DNA of 53,305 bases. It comes from Flemingiibacterium sp045636145 (GTDB lineage Bacteria > Bacillota > Clostridia > Oscillospirales > CAG-272). A model generated the notes under the pieces. That model searched no databases. It had not been told where the DNA came from and worked only from the letters and a program-made list of their open reading frames with translations. A program made the position numbers and the translations under genes. The stretch's first letter is position 1. The number at the start of each line of letters is the position of its first letter. The DNA lies in assembly GCA_045636145.1 (NCBI GenBank), contig JAZTWV010000033.1, positions 1-53,305 on the forward strand. The letters are read 5' to 3'. Below, piece by piece: positions 1 to 7,563 of this stretch.

Positions 1-75
<75 letters not shown>

Positions 76-410
76 ATTGTATATGAAGCAGCTACTCCGT
101 TGACCTTTGCTTCACTCATCTGCCGCCCTTACCGAAGACCAAAGTCTCAGCTCAGGTTAACGCAGGAGTTTCACACGTCTCTGTTTTTCGCTGCTTGATA
201 CCGTTAATCTTTCAGAGTCAACTTGATGTTTAGCTCTTTTACTTTAATTTACCTTTTGTTCGTGTTCAAAAGAATTGTCGAGATTTCTTTGTTATCGTTT
301 ATACATCTTCCATTCAGCATCTCTCGATGCCTCACTTCTTTGTACTCATCCTAATCTCTTGTTGTTCAATTTTCAAGGACCAACTTCGCTGCCTCCCTCT
401 TTCGGGCCAC
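76..410 (-). other. rRNA operon leader (transcribed, non-coding)
   Basis: This stretch lies between the proximal rRNA promoter and the 16S start and has no convincing gene. A boxA-like antitermination segment is visible at 361-380 (minus strand CCTTGAAAATTGAACA), similar to the CTTGAAAACTGAACA element common in Firmicutes rRNA leaders. The rest is presumably the leader that pairs with the 3' side of 16S for RNase III processing, which cannot be checked here because the 3' flank is missing. Confidence 0.7.
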
Positions 411-416
411 TTTGAT

Positions 417-445
417 ATTATATCATATCTCTTCCGCCTTGTCAA
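417..445 (-). promoter_or_regulatory. rRNA operon promoter P2
   Basis: On the minus strand TTGACA (445-440) is followed after 17 bases by TATAAT (422-417): both hexamers match the sigma-A consensus exactly. It reads into the 16S leader. Confidence 0.85.
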
Positions 446-513
446 GGGGTTTTATGAAAGTTTTTTCAACTTTTTTCTCACCCCGCTCGGTCTCCCTCGC
501 GGACAGCCTATTT

Positions 514-542
514 ATTCTATCACATCCCTCCCCTTTTGTCAA
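514..542 (-). promoter_or_regulatory. rRNA operon promoter P1 (upstream)
   Basis: On the minus strand TTGACA (542-537), a 17-base spacer and TAGAAT (519-514). It lies 97 bp upstream of P2 in the same direction, the usual tandem arrangement for rRNA operons. The sequence further upstream is AT-rich and could act as an UP element. Confidence 0.75.
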
Positions 543-661
543 GTACTTTTTTAAGTTTTTCGCAGTTTTGTTGTTTTAGCAAACAACTTATTCATATTTT
601 GATCCTTTTATGTATAATTTATACACTTTCCGTTAAATTCGAAGAATTTCTCGCAAAACTA

Positions 662-690
662 TTTATTTTCCCGAAATTATCTGCTATAAT
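662..690 (+). promoter_or_regulatory. Probable promoter of prmC-ddl-murI
   Basis: TATAAT at 685-690 with a weak -35 (TTTATT, 662-667) at 17 bases. It sits 25 bp before the prmC start and diverges from the rRNA promoters. Confidence 0.45.
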
Positions 691-714
691 TATATATATT
701 GAAAGGATCACACT

Positions 715-1536
715 ATGACCTACATATCACTTATCAGAGCCTTTACCGAAATTGGCTCTTCAGCACCGTCCCACGAAGCCGCAGAGCTCATCCGCGCACT
801 CACAGGCAAATCCCGCGAGTGGTGCATACTCAATAAAGATGAAGAACTTCCGGAATCAATAGATGCAGCTATGCAAAAGCGTGCCGCCGGAATTCCGCTT
901 CAATATATAACAGGCGAAGCGTGGTTCTACGGGAACCGCTTCAAGGTTACGCCCGACTGCCTAATTCCCCAGCCTGACACAGAGCACCTTGTGATGCTGG
1001 CACTGAAATATGCAAATAATTCATCAAGCATCCTGGACCTCTGTACCGGCAGTGGGTGCATAGCTATATCTATATTGAAAGAAAACACCACCGCCAAAGC
1101 ACGGGCAATAGATATATCTGCCGCCGCGCTTGATATAGCGAAAGAAAACGCAGAGCTTCACGGTGTAACCGACCGAATCCAATTCCTGCACACCGATGTT
1201 CTGAACACCGACCTGCAAACGTTTTGCGCCGAGGCGGACATAATTGTATCAAACCCTCCATATATAAATACCAATGTTATACCCACTCTGTCCGCAGAGG
1301 TACAGCATGAGCCGACCATCGCCCTTGACGGAGGCACTGACGGAATGGTGTTCTACCGCCACTTTTTAGGCGAGCTTGCGAAATATATGCGCCCGGACGC
1401 AGTTATGCTGCTTGAAATCGGGTACGACCAGGCATCCAGAATCGCCGAGCTTTGCGAAAAACACAATCTTACCTGCCAATTCCACAAGGATTTCGGCGGA
1501 AACATCCGTGTTGCCGAAATAAGGCACAACATTTGA
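715..1536 (+). CDS. prmC: Peptide chain release factor N5-glutamine methyltransferase
   Basis: This enzyme methylates the glutamine of the GGQ motif in release factors RF1 and RF2, using S-adenosylmethionine, in the cytoplasm. The 273-residue length is normal. The N-terminal helical domain is followed by the family signature leading to LIPQPDTE (usually IPRPETE), the SAM-binding loop LDLCTGSGCIAIS, and the catalytic NPPY motif in VSNPPYI. The ATG at 715 has an AAAGGA ribosome-binding site seven bases upstream. It is the first gene of a three-gene cluster with ddl and murI. In many Firmicutes prmC lies next to prfA, which is not the case here. Confidence 0.95.
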   Translation: MTYISLIRAFTEIGSSAPSHEAAELIRALTGKSREWCILNKDEELPESIDAAMQKRAAGIPLQYITGEAWFYGNRFKVTPDCLIPQPDTEHLVMLALKYANNSSSILDLCTGSGCIAISILKENTTAKARAIDISAAALDIAKENAELHGVTDRIQFLHTDVLNTDLQTFCAEADIIVSNPPYINTNVIPTLSAEVQHEPTIALDGGTDGMVFYRHFLGELAKYMRPDAVMLLEIGYDQASRIAELCEKHNLTCQFHKDFGGNIRVAEIRHNI

Positions 1537-1593
1537 CCGTTCAGGGAATAAAATAGTACTGTTACACAAAATATACATTTAGGAGAGCAACCA

Positions 1594-2682
1594 ATGACAA
1601 AAACTTCTCTTCTCTGCCTCTTTGGCGGAAAATCCTCCGAATACGAGGTATCTCTTATATCCGCCCACTCCATACTTTCAAACATCGACCGCGAAAAATA
1701 CGACATCACCACAGTCGGCATCACAAAAAACGGCGATTGGTATCTTTTCGAAGGAGATATTGAAAATATTAAGGACGGCACATGGTGCGCCGACACGTCA
1801 AAACTTCAAAAAGCCGCACTTTCTCCATCCCCCTCCGATTCTGCCCTGATCGTATTCCCGACAGACGGCACACAGGCGAAATATCTGCATATCGACGTGA
1901 TTTTCCCAATAACGCACGGCGCTAATGCAGAGGATGGCACGCTTCAAGGACTCATGAAGCTTTCGGGTATCCCCTTTGTAGGATGCGGCTGTACCACATC
2001 CGCCATTGGCATGGATAAGGGATATACCAAGCTGGTACTTAACCATTACGGAGTTCCACAGGCAAAATGCGATATTATCAACAGTTTCCGCCTAGAAAAA
2101 GATATGTCTGGTGTGATAACCGCCTGCGAAGCAATCGGGGCATATCCGCTGTTCGTAAAGCCTGCAAACGCAGGTTCATCCGTCGGTGCGTCCAAGGCAA
2201 ACGACCGCGAAGGCCTTATATCCGCCCTCAAGCTTGCGGCAGAGCATGACGGCAAAATAATCGTTGAGGAATATATAAAAGGAAAAGAAGTGGAAGTGGC
2301 TGTTATGGGTAACGGCTACTACACCGCCTCTACCTGTGGTCAGATAAACCCCGGCAGTGAATTTTACGACTATGATGCCAAGTACAGCGCATCCAGCAAT
2401 TCCTCCGCTTTAATCCCCGCAGATATCGGCGCGGACACCGCAAAAAAGGTCCGTACTTACGCAAAACAGATCTGCACCACGCTCGGCGTTACCGGCCTGT
2501 CACGCGTCGACTTCTTCGTCTATGAAAAAGACGGCGAGGAAAAAATAATCTTCAATGAGATAAATACCCTCCCCGGTTTTACTCAGATAAGCATGTATCC
2601 TAAGCTTTTCATGCACGACGGCATGACATACCCCGAAATCATCGACAGACTTATCGAACTCGCCGTAAAAAAGGAGGCGTAA
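1594..2682 (+). CDS. ddl: D-alanine--D-alanine ligase
   Basis: Joins two D-alanines with ATP to make the dipeptide that ends the peptidoglycan stem. At 362 residues it is normal for the family. Visible hallmarks are the N-terminal LFGGKSSEYEVS, the ATP-grasp segment FVKPANAGSSVGASK, the loop DYDAKYS near the active site, and the metal-binding tail FNEINTLPGFT. The loop has the Tyr-Lys-Tyr-type arrangement of ordinary D-Ala ligases, so nothing suggests a VanA-type D-lactate ligase. An AGGAGA site lies seven bases before the ATG. It sits 57 bp after prmC and three bases before murI, so the three are probably one transcript. Confidence 0.95.
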   Translation: MTKTSLLCLFGGKSSEYEVSLISAHSILSNIDREKYDITTVGITKNGDWYLFEGDIENIKDGTWCADTSKLQKAALSPSPSDSALIVFPTDGTQAKYLHIDVIFPITHGANAEDGTLQGLMKLSGIPFVGCGCTTSAIGMDKGYTKLVLNHYGVPQAKCDIINSFRLEKDMSGVITACEAIGAYPLFVKPANAGSSVGASKANDREGLISALKLAAEHDGKIIVEEYIKGKEVEVAVMGNGYYTASTCGQINPGSEFYDYDAKYSASSNSSALIPADIGADTAKKVRTYAKQICTTLGVTGLSRVDFFVYEKDGEEKIIFNEINTLPGFTQISMYPKLFMHDGMTYPEIIDRLIELAVKKEA

Positions 2683-2685
2683 GCT

Positions 2686-3480
2686 TTGATCGGCATTTTT
2701 GACAGCGGACTTGGCGGACTGTCAGCACTGAAGGAAGTGCGCCGCCTGCTCCCCTCCGAGGATATCATTTACTTCGGCGACACAGGGCGTGTCCCCTACG
2801 GCACACGCTCAAGGGACACAATTATAAAATATTCGCTCCAGGACATGAATTTTCTCGCCTCAAAAGGCGTTGATGCGGTACTTGTAGCCTGCGGAACGGC
2901 AAGCTCAAACGCGCTTGCCACGCTCCGCGAAAAATACCCCAATATCCCAATAATCGGCGTAATTGATGCCGGAGTGCGTGCCGCCGCAAAGGCTACGAAA
3001 AACAAAATCATCGGCATCGCAGGCACTCCGTCCACAATCGGAAGCGGTGCGTTTGAAAAAGGTCTGCACGCCGTGAATCCCGATTTCAAGACCGTCAGTG
3101 CCGCCTGCCCCCTTTTTGTGCCGCTTGTGGAGAACGGCTTTGTGTCGGCAGACGATGAAATAACGCGCCTCGCCGCAAAAACGCATCTTGCGCCCATAAT
3201 CGAAGCCCATGCAGACACGCTGATCCTCGGCTGTACCCACTACCCCATAATCGCGCCCACCATTGCAAAGGTCATCCCCGACGCCACGCTTATAAACGTA
3301 GGCGCCGCCGCCGCAGAGGAGCTTCGGGCGGTTATGGACAACGGCATATCCACGCTCCGTCTGGGACGTGTACAATACTTCGTCAGCGACGAGCCGCAGG
3401 GCTTTGAGCGAATCGCGTCCATTTTCCTTGACGAGGAGATCACCGACAAGGTGACGCGCATTGATATTGAGAGATATTAA
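2686..3480 (+). CDS. murI: Glutamate racemase
   Basis: Interconverts L- and D-glutamate, supplying D-Glu for peptidoglycan stems. The 264 residues start IGIFDSGLGGLS, with the general acid/base cysteines in VACGTASS and LGCTHYP; the first motif is more often ACNTAS, but the cysteine itself is present. The start is TTG: AAGGAGG (2671-2677), inside the end of ddl, lies eight bases upstream, and no ATG fits the conserved N terminus. It is the last gene of the prmC-ddl-murI cluster, followed by a strong terminator. Pairing with ddl makes this a D-amino-acid supply unit. Confidence 0.95.
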   Translation: MIGIFDSGLGGLSALKEVRRLLPSEDIIYFGDTGRVPYGTRSRDTIIKYSLQDMNFLASKGVDAVLVACGTASSNALATLREKYPNIPIIGVIDAGVRAAAKATKNKIIGIAGTPSTIGSGAFEKGLHAVNPDFKTVSAACPLFVPLVENGFVSADDEITRLAAKTHLAPIIEAHADTLILGCTHYPIIAPTIAKVIPDATLINVGAAAAEELRAVMDNGISTLRLGRVQYFVSDEPQGFERIASIFLDEEITDKVTRIDIERY

Positions 3481-3505
3481 GATAAAGGGTTGTAGATAAA
3501 AAGAG

Positions 3506-3544
3506 AATCACACCGCAGTCGTTTTGACGCGGTGTGATTTTTTT
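3506..3544. terminator. Bidirectional terminator after murI
   Basis: An 11-bp stem (3506-3516 with 3529-3539) is followed by a T run to 3544 on the plus strand and by a shorter T run on the minus strand (CTCTTTTTATC). It separates murI from the convergent LRR gene. Confidence 0.85.
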
Positions 3545-3571
3545 AATAATGGATAGTATTTGTGCTATTTG

Positions 3572-6439
3572 TTACTCCCCCTGCGCTTTTTCATACTCCG
3601 CCTTTGCAGCATTATACCACTCAAAGAAATCAGAAATATTTTCAAACCGTGCAAGGTGCTCCGCTTGTTCCTCGCCGGTCATTGCACAATATTCTTCATA
3701 TGTGTAATCTTCAGGAGCTTTTTCGGTTGCTGTTATTTCAACAGGCAATGTTTCGTAGCCTGCCCACTTGGCAATGTGCCTTGCGAGGACAGTGGCATCC
3801 GCAAAATCAACTCTGTCGTCAAGATTTAAGTCGAGGGCTGTCAGGCACAGCTTTGTTTCATCGTATCCGTCCCAACCTGCGAGATAGCGCTGGAAGTATA
3901 CGAGGTCAAGGGGATTTGTCTTGCCGTCGCCGGTGGCGTCGCCTATCACAATCGGTTCATCCGGCTCAACTTCACTGTCAGCAAGCACCTTAAACTTATG
4001 CGAATTCGCCTCGGCGTAGGATTGCGCCGTTGAGCCGGCGAATCCGTGGATCGTGAAATCCGCATGAGTGGTGGAGAATACACGCGAGCCAAATTCCACT
4101 GTAGGTGAGTAGACCGTAGCCTTTTTAAGTGCCGCACAGCCGGAGAACGACCTGTCACCAATACTTGTTACAGCTTCGTTAATTATCACGCTTGACAGCT
4201 TTGTACAGCCGTAAAAAGCTCTCGCGCCTATAGTTTCAACCGTTTCGGGGATGCTTACGCTTGTAAGATTAACGCATCCGTAGAATGCGTATGCACCGAT
4301 AGAGGTCACGCTGTCGGGAATGCTTACACCTGTAAGATTGGAGCAGCCGTAGAACGCGCGGTCGCCGATATTTTCAACGCCCTCACCTATAACGACAAAG
4401 TTTATCTCACCAACATAAGCGCTCCATGGCACACTGCCGGTAGATGTGTAATCATCCATTTCGCCGCTTCCGCTTACGGTCAACACACCTGATTCGTCAA
4501 GCACCCATGTAAGACCGCCGCCAAGCTCCACTTCAAATTCCACAGTGACGGTAATATCCTCATCGGGCATTACAAAATAGCTTCGCTCGTCGGAAATATA
4601 CGCCTCGTATGTATCGCCGGTCTCTTTGCCTATAATAACGATGTTTTTGAGGCTGTACCCATCTGCGGCATCAACGTATACGTCAATCTCCGCGCCCGGC
4701 TCGGCAATATATGTGCTGAGAGTTACCGTGCCGTTAGCGGAGTAGTACACGAGGCTTATGCTGTGTGTCGTATCAAGCGGAACAAAGTTGTGACCGTTGT
4801 TTAGCGCATAAGTTTTAGCTGTTGAATCGGTGTAGGCGTGGATTGTGAAATTCTCTGCAGCATTTAAAAACACTTTCTCGCCAAAAACAGCTTCATGAGA
4901 ATATATTGTTACATCCGTAAGTTTTCTGCAATTACGGAATGCATAGTTTCCAATGCTCGTTACACTGTCGGGGATAACCACACTTGTCAAGCTACTGCAA
5001 TAGTAGAATGCATAGTCACCAATGCTCGTTACGCTGTCAGGGATGGTCACACTTGTCAAACTGCTGCAGCCAGAGAATGCATCGTCGCCAATGCTCGTTA
5101 CACTATCGGGGATGGTCACGCTGGTTAAACGGCTACAACTGTTGAACATATCATTCCCAATACTCGTCACACCATCAGGTATGACTACGTTTGTCAGGCT
5201 ACTGCAACCACTGAACGCATAGTCGCCAATACTTGTCACACCGTCGGGGATAACCACCATTGTCAAGTTACTACAATCTATGAACGCATAGGCACCAATG
5301 TCAGTTATACTATCTGGCATAACTGCACTTGTCAAAGCCACACAATAACTAAATGCGCCTCTTCCGATGCTCGTTACGCTATCGGGTATGACTACGGTAG
5401 TCAAACTACTGCAACTGTTGAATACATGGACTCCAATGCTTGTTACACTATCGGGGATAACCACCATTGTCAAGCTACTACAACCAGCGAATGCACGCTC
5501 GCCAATGCTCGTTACACTGTCGGGTATAACCACGTTTGTCAAGCTGCTGCAGCCACCGAATGCATAGTCGTCGATGCTAGTTACGCTATCAGGGATGGTC
5601 ACGCTTGTCAAGCTGCTGCAGTCCTCGAATACACCTTCACTAATGCTCGTTACGCTGTCGGGAATGGTCACGCTTGTCAAGCTGCTGCAACCACCAAATG
5701 CATAGTTGCCAATGTTCGTCACGCTGTCGGGGATAACCACGCTTGTCAAGCTACTGCAGCCACGGAATGCAGATTTGCCGATAGTCGTTACGCTATCAGG
5801 GATGGTCACGCTTGTCAAGCTGCTGCAACCACGGAATGCAGAGTTGCCGATGCTAGTTACGCTGTCGGGTATGGTAACGCTTGTCAAGCTGCTGCAACCA
5901 TTGAAAGTATAATCACCGATACTTGCGATATCTTCTGGAATAACTATATCAGTCGCAAGTACACCGTTAATGTATAGATTTCCGCCATTATAGTATAATG
6001 GACAAGAGGATGAATCACTGTATTCAATATTACACCAAGCTGTAAGATTGGTAATATATACGTTTGTCAAGCTATCGCATTCGTCGAATGCAGACACACC
6101 AATGTTCCTCACACTACTTCCAATGGTCACTCTTGTCAAGTTGCTACAGCGATAGAATGCATCCTCGCTGATATCAGTTATGCCATCACCGATAACAACC
6201 GCTTTAACGTCGCTCCTATACTTATACCACGGAACTCTGGAATAACTACTCCATTCCTCCATCTCCCCCTCACCGCTAATGGTGAGCGTACCGGCATCAT
6301 CAAGTACCCATGTCAAATTGTCGCCGTCTGCACCGCACTCGCCTTCCGCCACCGTGTCCGCGCCAACGCCGACACACAGCATCACAGCCGCAAAGGCGGC
6401 GCATACCATAGCTATTATGTATTTCTTCATTAAATCCAT
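3572..6439 (-). CDS. Secreted BspA-type leucine-rich-repeat protein with C-terminal dockerin
   Basis: A 955-residue exported protein of unknown target. Residues 1-27 look like a signal peptide ending near GVGA. After an introductory segment (about 40-100) comes a block of 17 LRR_5/BspA units, with about 14 near-identical 23-residue units (SLTSVTIPDSVTSIGDYAF type) between residues 175 and 505. Then follow a beta-rich spacer (about 560-636), a second introductory segment and four more repeats (680-770), and a dockerin at about 831-893 with two calcium-loop duplicates (DATGDGKTNPLD, DLNLDDRVDFAD). BspA-type repeats are linked to adhesion, and dockerins bind cohesins, so anchoring to a cell-surface scaffold is inferred. 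No cohesin gene is in the window. ATG 6430 (MKKYII) is an alternative start. Confidence 0.9.
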   Translation of the reverse strand: MDLMKKYIIAMVCAAFAAVMLCVGVGADTVAEGECGADGDNLTWVLDDAGTLTISGEGEMEEWSSYSRVPWYKYRSDVKAVVIGDGITDISEDAFYRCSNLTRVTIGSSVRNIGVSAFDECDSLTNVYITNLTAWCNIEYSDSSSCPLYYNGGNLYINGVLATDIVIPEDIASIGDYTFNGCSSLTSVTIPDSVTSIGNSAFRGCSSLTSVTIPDSVTTIGKSAFRGCSSLTSVVIPDSVTNIGNYAFGGCSSLTSVTIPDSVTSISEGVFEDCSSLTSVTIPDSVTSIDDYAFGGCSSLTNVVIPDSVTSIGERAFAGCSSLTMVVIPDSVTSIGVHVFNSCSSLTTVVIPDSVTSIGRGAFSYCVALTSAVMPDSITDIGAYAFIDCSNLTMVVIPDGVTSIGDYAFSGCSSLTNVVIPDGVTSIGNDMFNSCSRLTSVTIPDSVTSIGDDAFSGCSSLTSVTIPDSVTSIGDYAFYYCSSLTSVVIPDSVTSIGNYAFRNCRKLTDVTIYSHEAVFGEKVFLNAAENFTIHAYTDSTAKTYALNNGHNFVPLDTTHSISLVYYSANGTVTLSTYIAEPGAEIDVYVDAADGYSLKNIVIIGKETGDTYEAYISDERSYFVMPDEDITVTVEFEVELGGGLTWVLDESGVLTVSGSGEMDDYTSTGSVPWSAYVGEINFVVIGEGVENIGDRAFYGCSNLTGVSIPDSVTSIGAYAFYGCVNLTSVSIPETVETIGARAFYGCTKLSSVIINEAVTSIGDRSFSGCAALKKATVYSPTVEFGSRVFSTTHADFTIHGFAGSTAQSYAEANSHKFKVLADSEVEPDEPIVIGDATGDGKTNPLDLVYFQRYLAGWDGYDETKLCLTALDLNLDDRVDFADATVLARHIAKWAGYETLPVEITATEKAPEDYTYEEYCAMTGEEQAEHLARFENISDFFEWYNAAKAEYEKAQGE
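4925..5917. repeat. 69-bp tandem repeat array inside the LRR gene
   Basis: About 14 consecutive 69-bp units, each encoding one 23-residue leucine-rich repeat. Units differ mainly at the two or three positions facing away from the core (for example DYAF, ERAF, HVFN, EGVF). The DNA itself is repetitive: the phrase GTCAAGCTGCTGCA recurs at regular spacing. This gives long open frames on the opposite strand that are not genes. Confidence 0.9.
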
Positions 6440-6469
6440 CTCATTTCTGTAAAATATTGTTACATATAC

Positions 6470-6499
6470 ATTATATCACACCTGCAACAGCAAAGTCAA
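6470..6499 (-). promoter_or_regulatory. Promoter of the LRR-dockerin gene
   Basis: Minus-strand TTGACT (6499-6494), an 18-base spacer and TATAAT (6475-6470), about 30 bp before the start codon. The -35 overlaps by two bases the left arm of the inverted repeat next to the divergent Xre gene. Confidence 0.65.
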
Positions 6500-6538
6500 C
6501 TCTTTTGAGGTAATTATTTTAACTAAAAAGAGTTAAAA
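6498..6538. promoter_or_regulatory. Nested inverted repeats, possible operator for the Xre regulator
   Basis: Two overlapping perfect repeats lie in the divergent intergenic region: AACTCTTTT (6498-6506) with AAAAGAGTT (6526-6534), and TTTTAACT (6517-6524) with AGTTAAAA (6531-6538). Their place between the LRR promoter and the Xre start suits autoregulation and control of the divergent gene. Binding is inference. Confidence 0.45.
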
Positions 6539-6557
6539 TGTTGTTGAGGTGATGAAA

Positions 6558-6800
6558 ATGATTATAGGCGAGGCGGTAAAACTACGCATTTTAGAGCTTT
6601 GCGAAACAAACAACATAACCGTCAACAAGCTATCCACTGTATGCGGCATAACGCAGTCTACTCTCAGCAACATCGTGGGCGGCAGAAACAACAGCACCAC
6701 TATCTCCACAATTAAAAAAATCTGTGACGGACTTAACATCACAGTTCAGGATTTCTTTAATTCGGATATTTTTAACGACCTTGAGCAGGAAATAAGATAG
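6558..6800 (+). CDS. Small Xre-family helix-turn-helix regulator
   Basis: An 80-residue protein that is almost entirely one HTH_3 DNA-binding domain: the helix-turn-helix runs through VNKLSTVCGITQSTLSNIVGG, and the tail GLNITVQDFF is typical of these minimal Cro/CI-like regulators in Firmicutes. The start is taken as ATG 6558, with GAGGTGAT (6546-6553) as ribosome-binding site; ATG 6552 is possible but too close to it. It is transcribed divergently from the LRR-dockerin gene and ends at a bidirectional terminator shared with the MazF pair. Inverted repeats just upstream may be its operator. The regulated genes are not known. Confidence 0.85.
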   Translation: MIIGEAVKLRILELCETNNITVNKLSTVCGITQSTLSNIVGGRNNSTTISTIKKICDGLNITVQDFFNSDIFNDLEQEIR

Positions 6801-6806
6801 AATGCA

Positions 6807-6846
6807 AAAAATGAGGCTAACGGAATCCCGTTATGCCTCATTTGTA
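6807..6846. terminator. Bidirectional terminator between Xre gene and mazF
   Basis: Stem 6809-6823 with 6828-6843 and a four-base loop AATC, with one mismatch. It is preceded by an A run (a T run on the minus strand) and followed by TTTG. The flanking genes converge on it. Confidence 0.8.
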
Positions 6847-6857
6847 TTTCTATAAAA

Positions 6858-7202
6858 TCATAAATCAAAGTACTCTCTGCAAGCCGTTAATATTTTTTCT
6901 TTTGTCGCCTCATCGGTTATTTTTCCCACCAAATTTTTTAGCCTTGCGTGTGATACGGTTCTAATCTGCTGAACCATAGCAACAGATAATTTAGGCAAGC
7001 CGCTTATATCCGGCGGCAGTAAAACCTCTGTCGGGTAAATTCTGTCTGTTGGTTTTACGCTTGACAATGGCAAGACCGTCGAAACAGTAAGATTATGATT
7101 AACGCTGTCCGTGGATATAATAAGCACCGGACGCGTTCCCTTTTGTTCACTTCCTGTGGTAGGATCAAGGTTGCAGAAATATATTTCCCACTTGTTTACC
7201 AT
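6858..7202 (-). CDS. mazF: MazF/PemK-family endoribonuclease toxin
   Basis: A 114-residue toxin of the MazF family, which cleaves mRNA at short sequence motifs to stop growth until neutralised by its antitoxin. The N terminus WEIYFCNLDPTTGSEQKGTRPVLIIS carries the family's GxxRPVLI core with the catalytic arginine, followed by TVLPLSS with the active-site Thr/Ser region, and the tail VGKITDEATKEKIL is typical. The gene overlaps the end of the upstream antitoxin gene by seven bases, the usual type II toxin-antitoxin layout with coupled translation. The cleavage specificity cannot be read from the sequence. Confidence 0.92.
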   Translation of the reverse strand: MVNKWEIYFCNLDPTTGSEQKGTRPVLIISTDSVNHNLTVSTVLPLSSVKPTDRIYPTEVLLPPDISGLPKLSVAMVQQIRTVSHARLKNLVGKITDEATKEKILTACREYFDL

Positions 7203-7465
7203 TCTCCCTGTACCTCGCCATCCGCAAAAGCAAAGTCCGAGTCACATTTAGCAGTTCTTTTCATGAATGCAGTATCTCTTGCAGCTGCCTTCATCATCGC
7301 ATCGTACTCTGCCTTTCTCACCTTTGCAAGATACTCGTCAACGGCTTGACGAATGGCAAAATTTACAGAGGGAATCCGTTCTGAATTAGCAAGCGATTTC
7401 AATTCCTCAATAAAAGCTACAGGCAGTGTAGCAGTAAATCTTGTTGTTTCGGTAGTGTTCATCAT
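7196..7465 (-). CDS. Ribbon-helix-helix antitoxin of the MazF pair
   Basis: An 89-residue protein with an N-terminal ribbon-helix-helix DNA-binding fold (TTRFTATLPVAFIEELKSLA) and an acidic, presumably flexible C terminus (CDSDFAFADGEVQGEW), which in MazE-like antitoxins wraps the toxin. It precedes and overlaps mazF. The start at 7465 follows GAGGTGAT at good distance. Such antitoxins normally repress their own promoter together with the toxin; a strong promoter and an inverted repeat lie upstream. The fold and context are clear; the family name of the antitoxin is not. Confidence 0.85.
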   Translation of the reverse strand: MMNTTETTRFTATLPVAFIEELKSLANSERIPSVNFAIRQAVDEYLAKVRKAEYDAMMKAAARDTAFMKRTAKCDSDFAFADGEVQGEW

Positions 7466-7484
7466 CTTTCATCACCTCATTAAC

Positions 7485-7513
7485 AGTATACACCAAAGAT
7501 GCGTTTTTGTCAA
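7485..7513 (-). promoter_or_regulatory. Promoter of the toxin-antitoxin operon
   Basis: Minus-strand TTGACA (7513-7508), 17 bases, TATACT (7490-7485). Just upstream on that strand lies a perfect 7-bp inverted repeat, TTTGATG (7532-7538) and CATCAAA (7549-7555), which could be an operator; no T run follows it, so it is unlikely to be the rsmI terminator. Confidence 0.75.
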
Positions 7514-7563
7514 TATAAATACGATGATTTTTTTGATGTAATTTTATGCATCAAAGCATGATG

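Noticed and set aside
327..718. Short plus-strand frames in the rRNA promoter region
   Set aside because: Rich in Phe, Leu and Ser because of T-rich promoter DNA; no ribosome-binding site and they overlap rRNA promoters.
4925..5917. CRISPR array
   Set aside because: The repeats are contiguous 69-bp coding units without spacers, and no cas gene is present.
4895..5977. Long plus-strand open frames within the LRR gene, rich in Cys and Ala
   Set aside because: They mirror the 69-bp repeats of the real minus-strand gene; repeat periodicity divisible by three keeps opposite frames open. No start signals support them.
7532..7555. rsmI terminator at the TTTGATG/CATCAAA inverted repeat
   Set aside because: No T run follows on the minus strand; listed only as a possible operator next to the toxin-antitoxin promoter.
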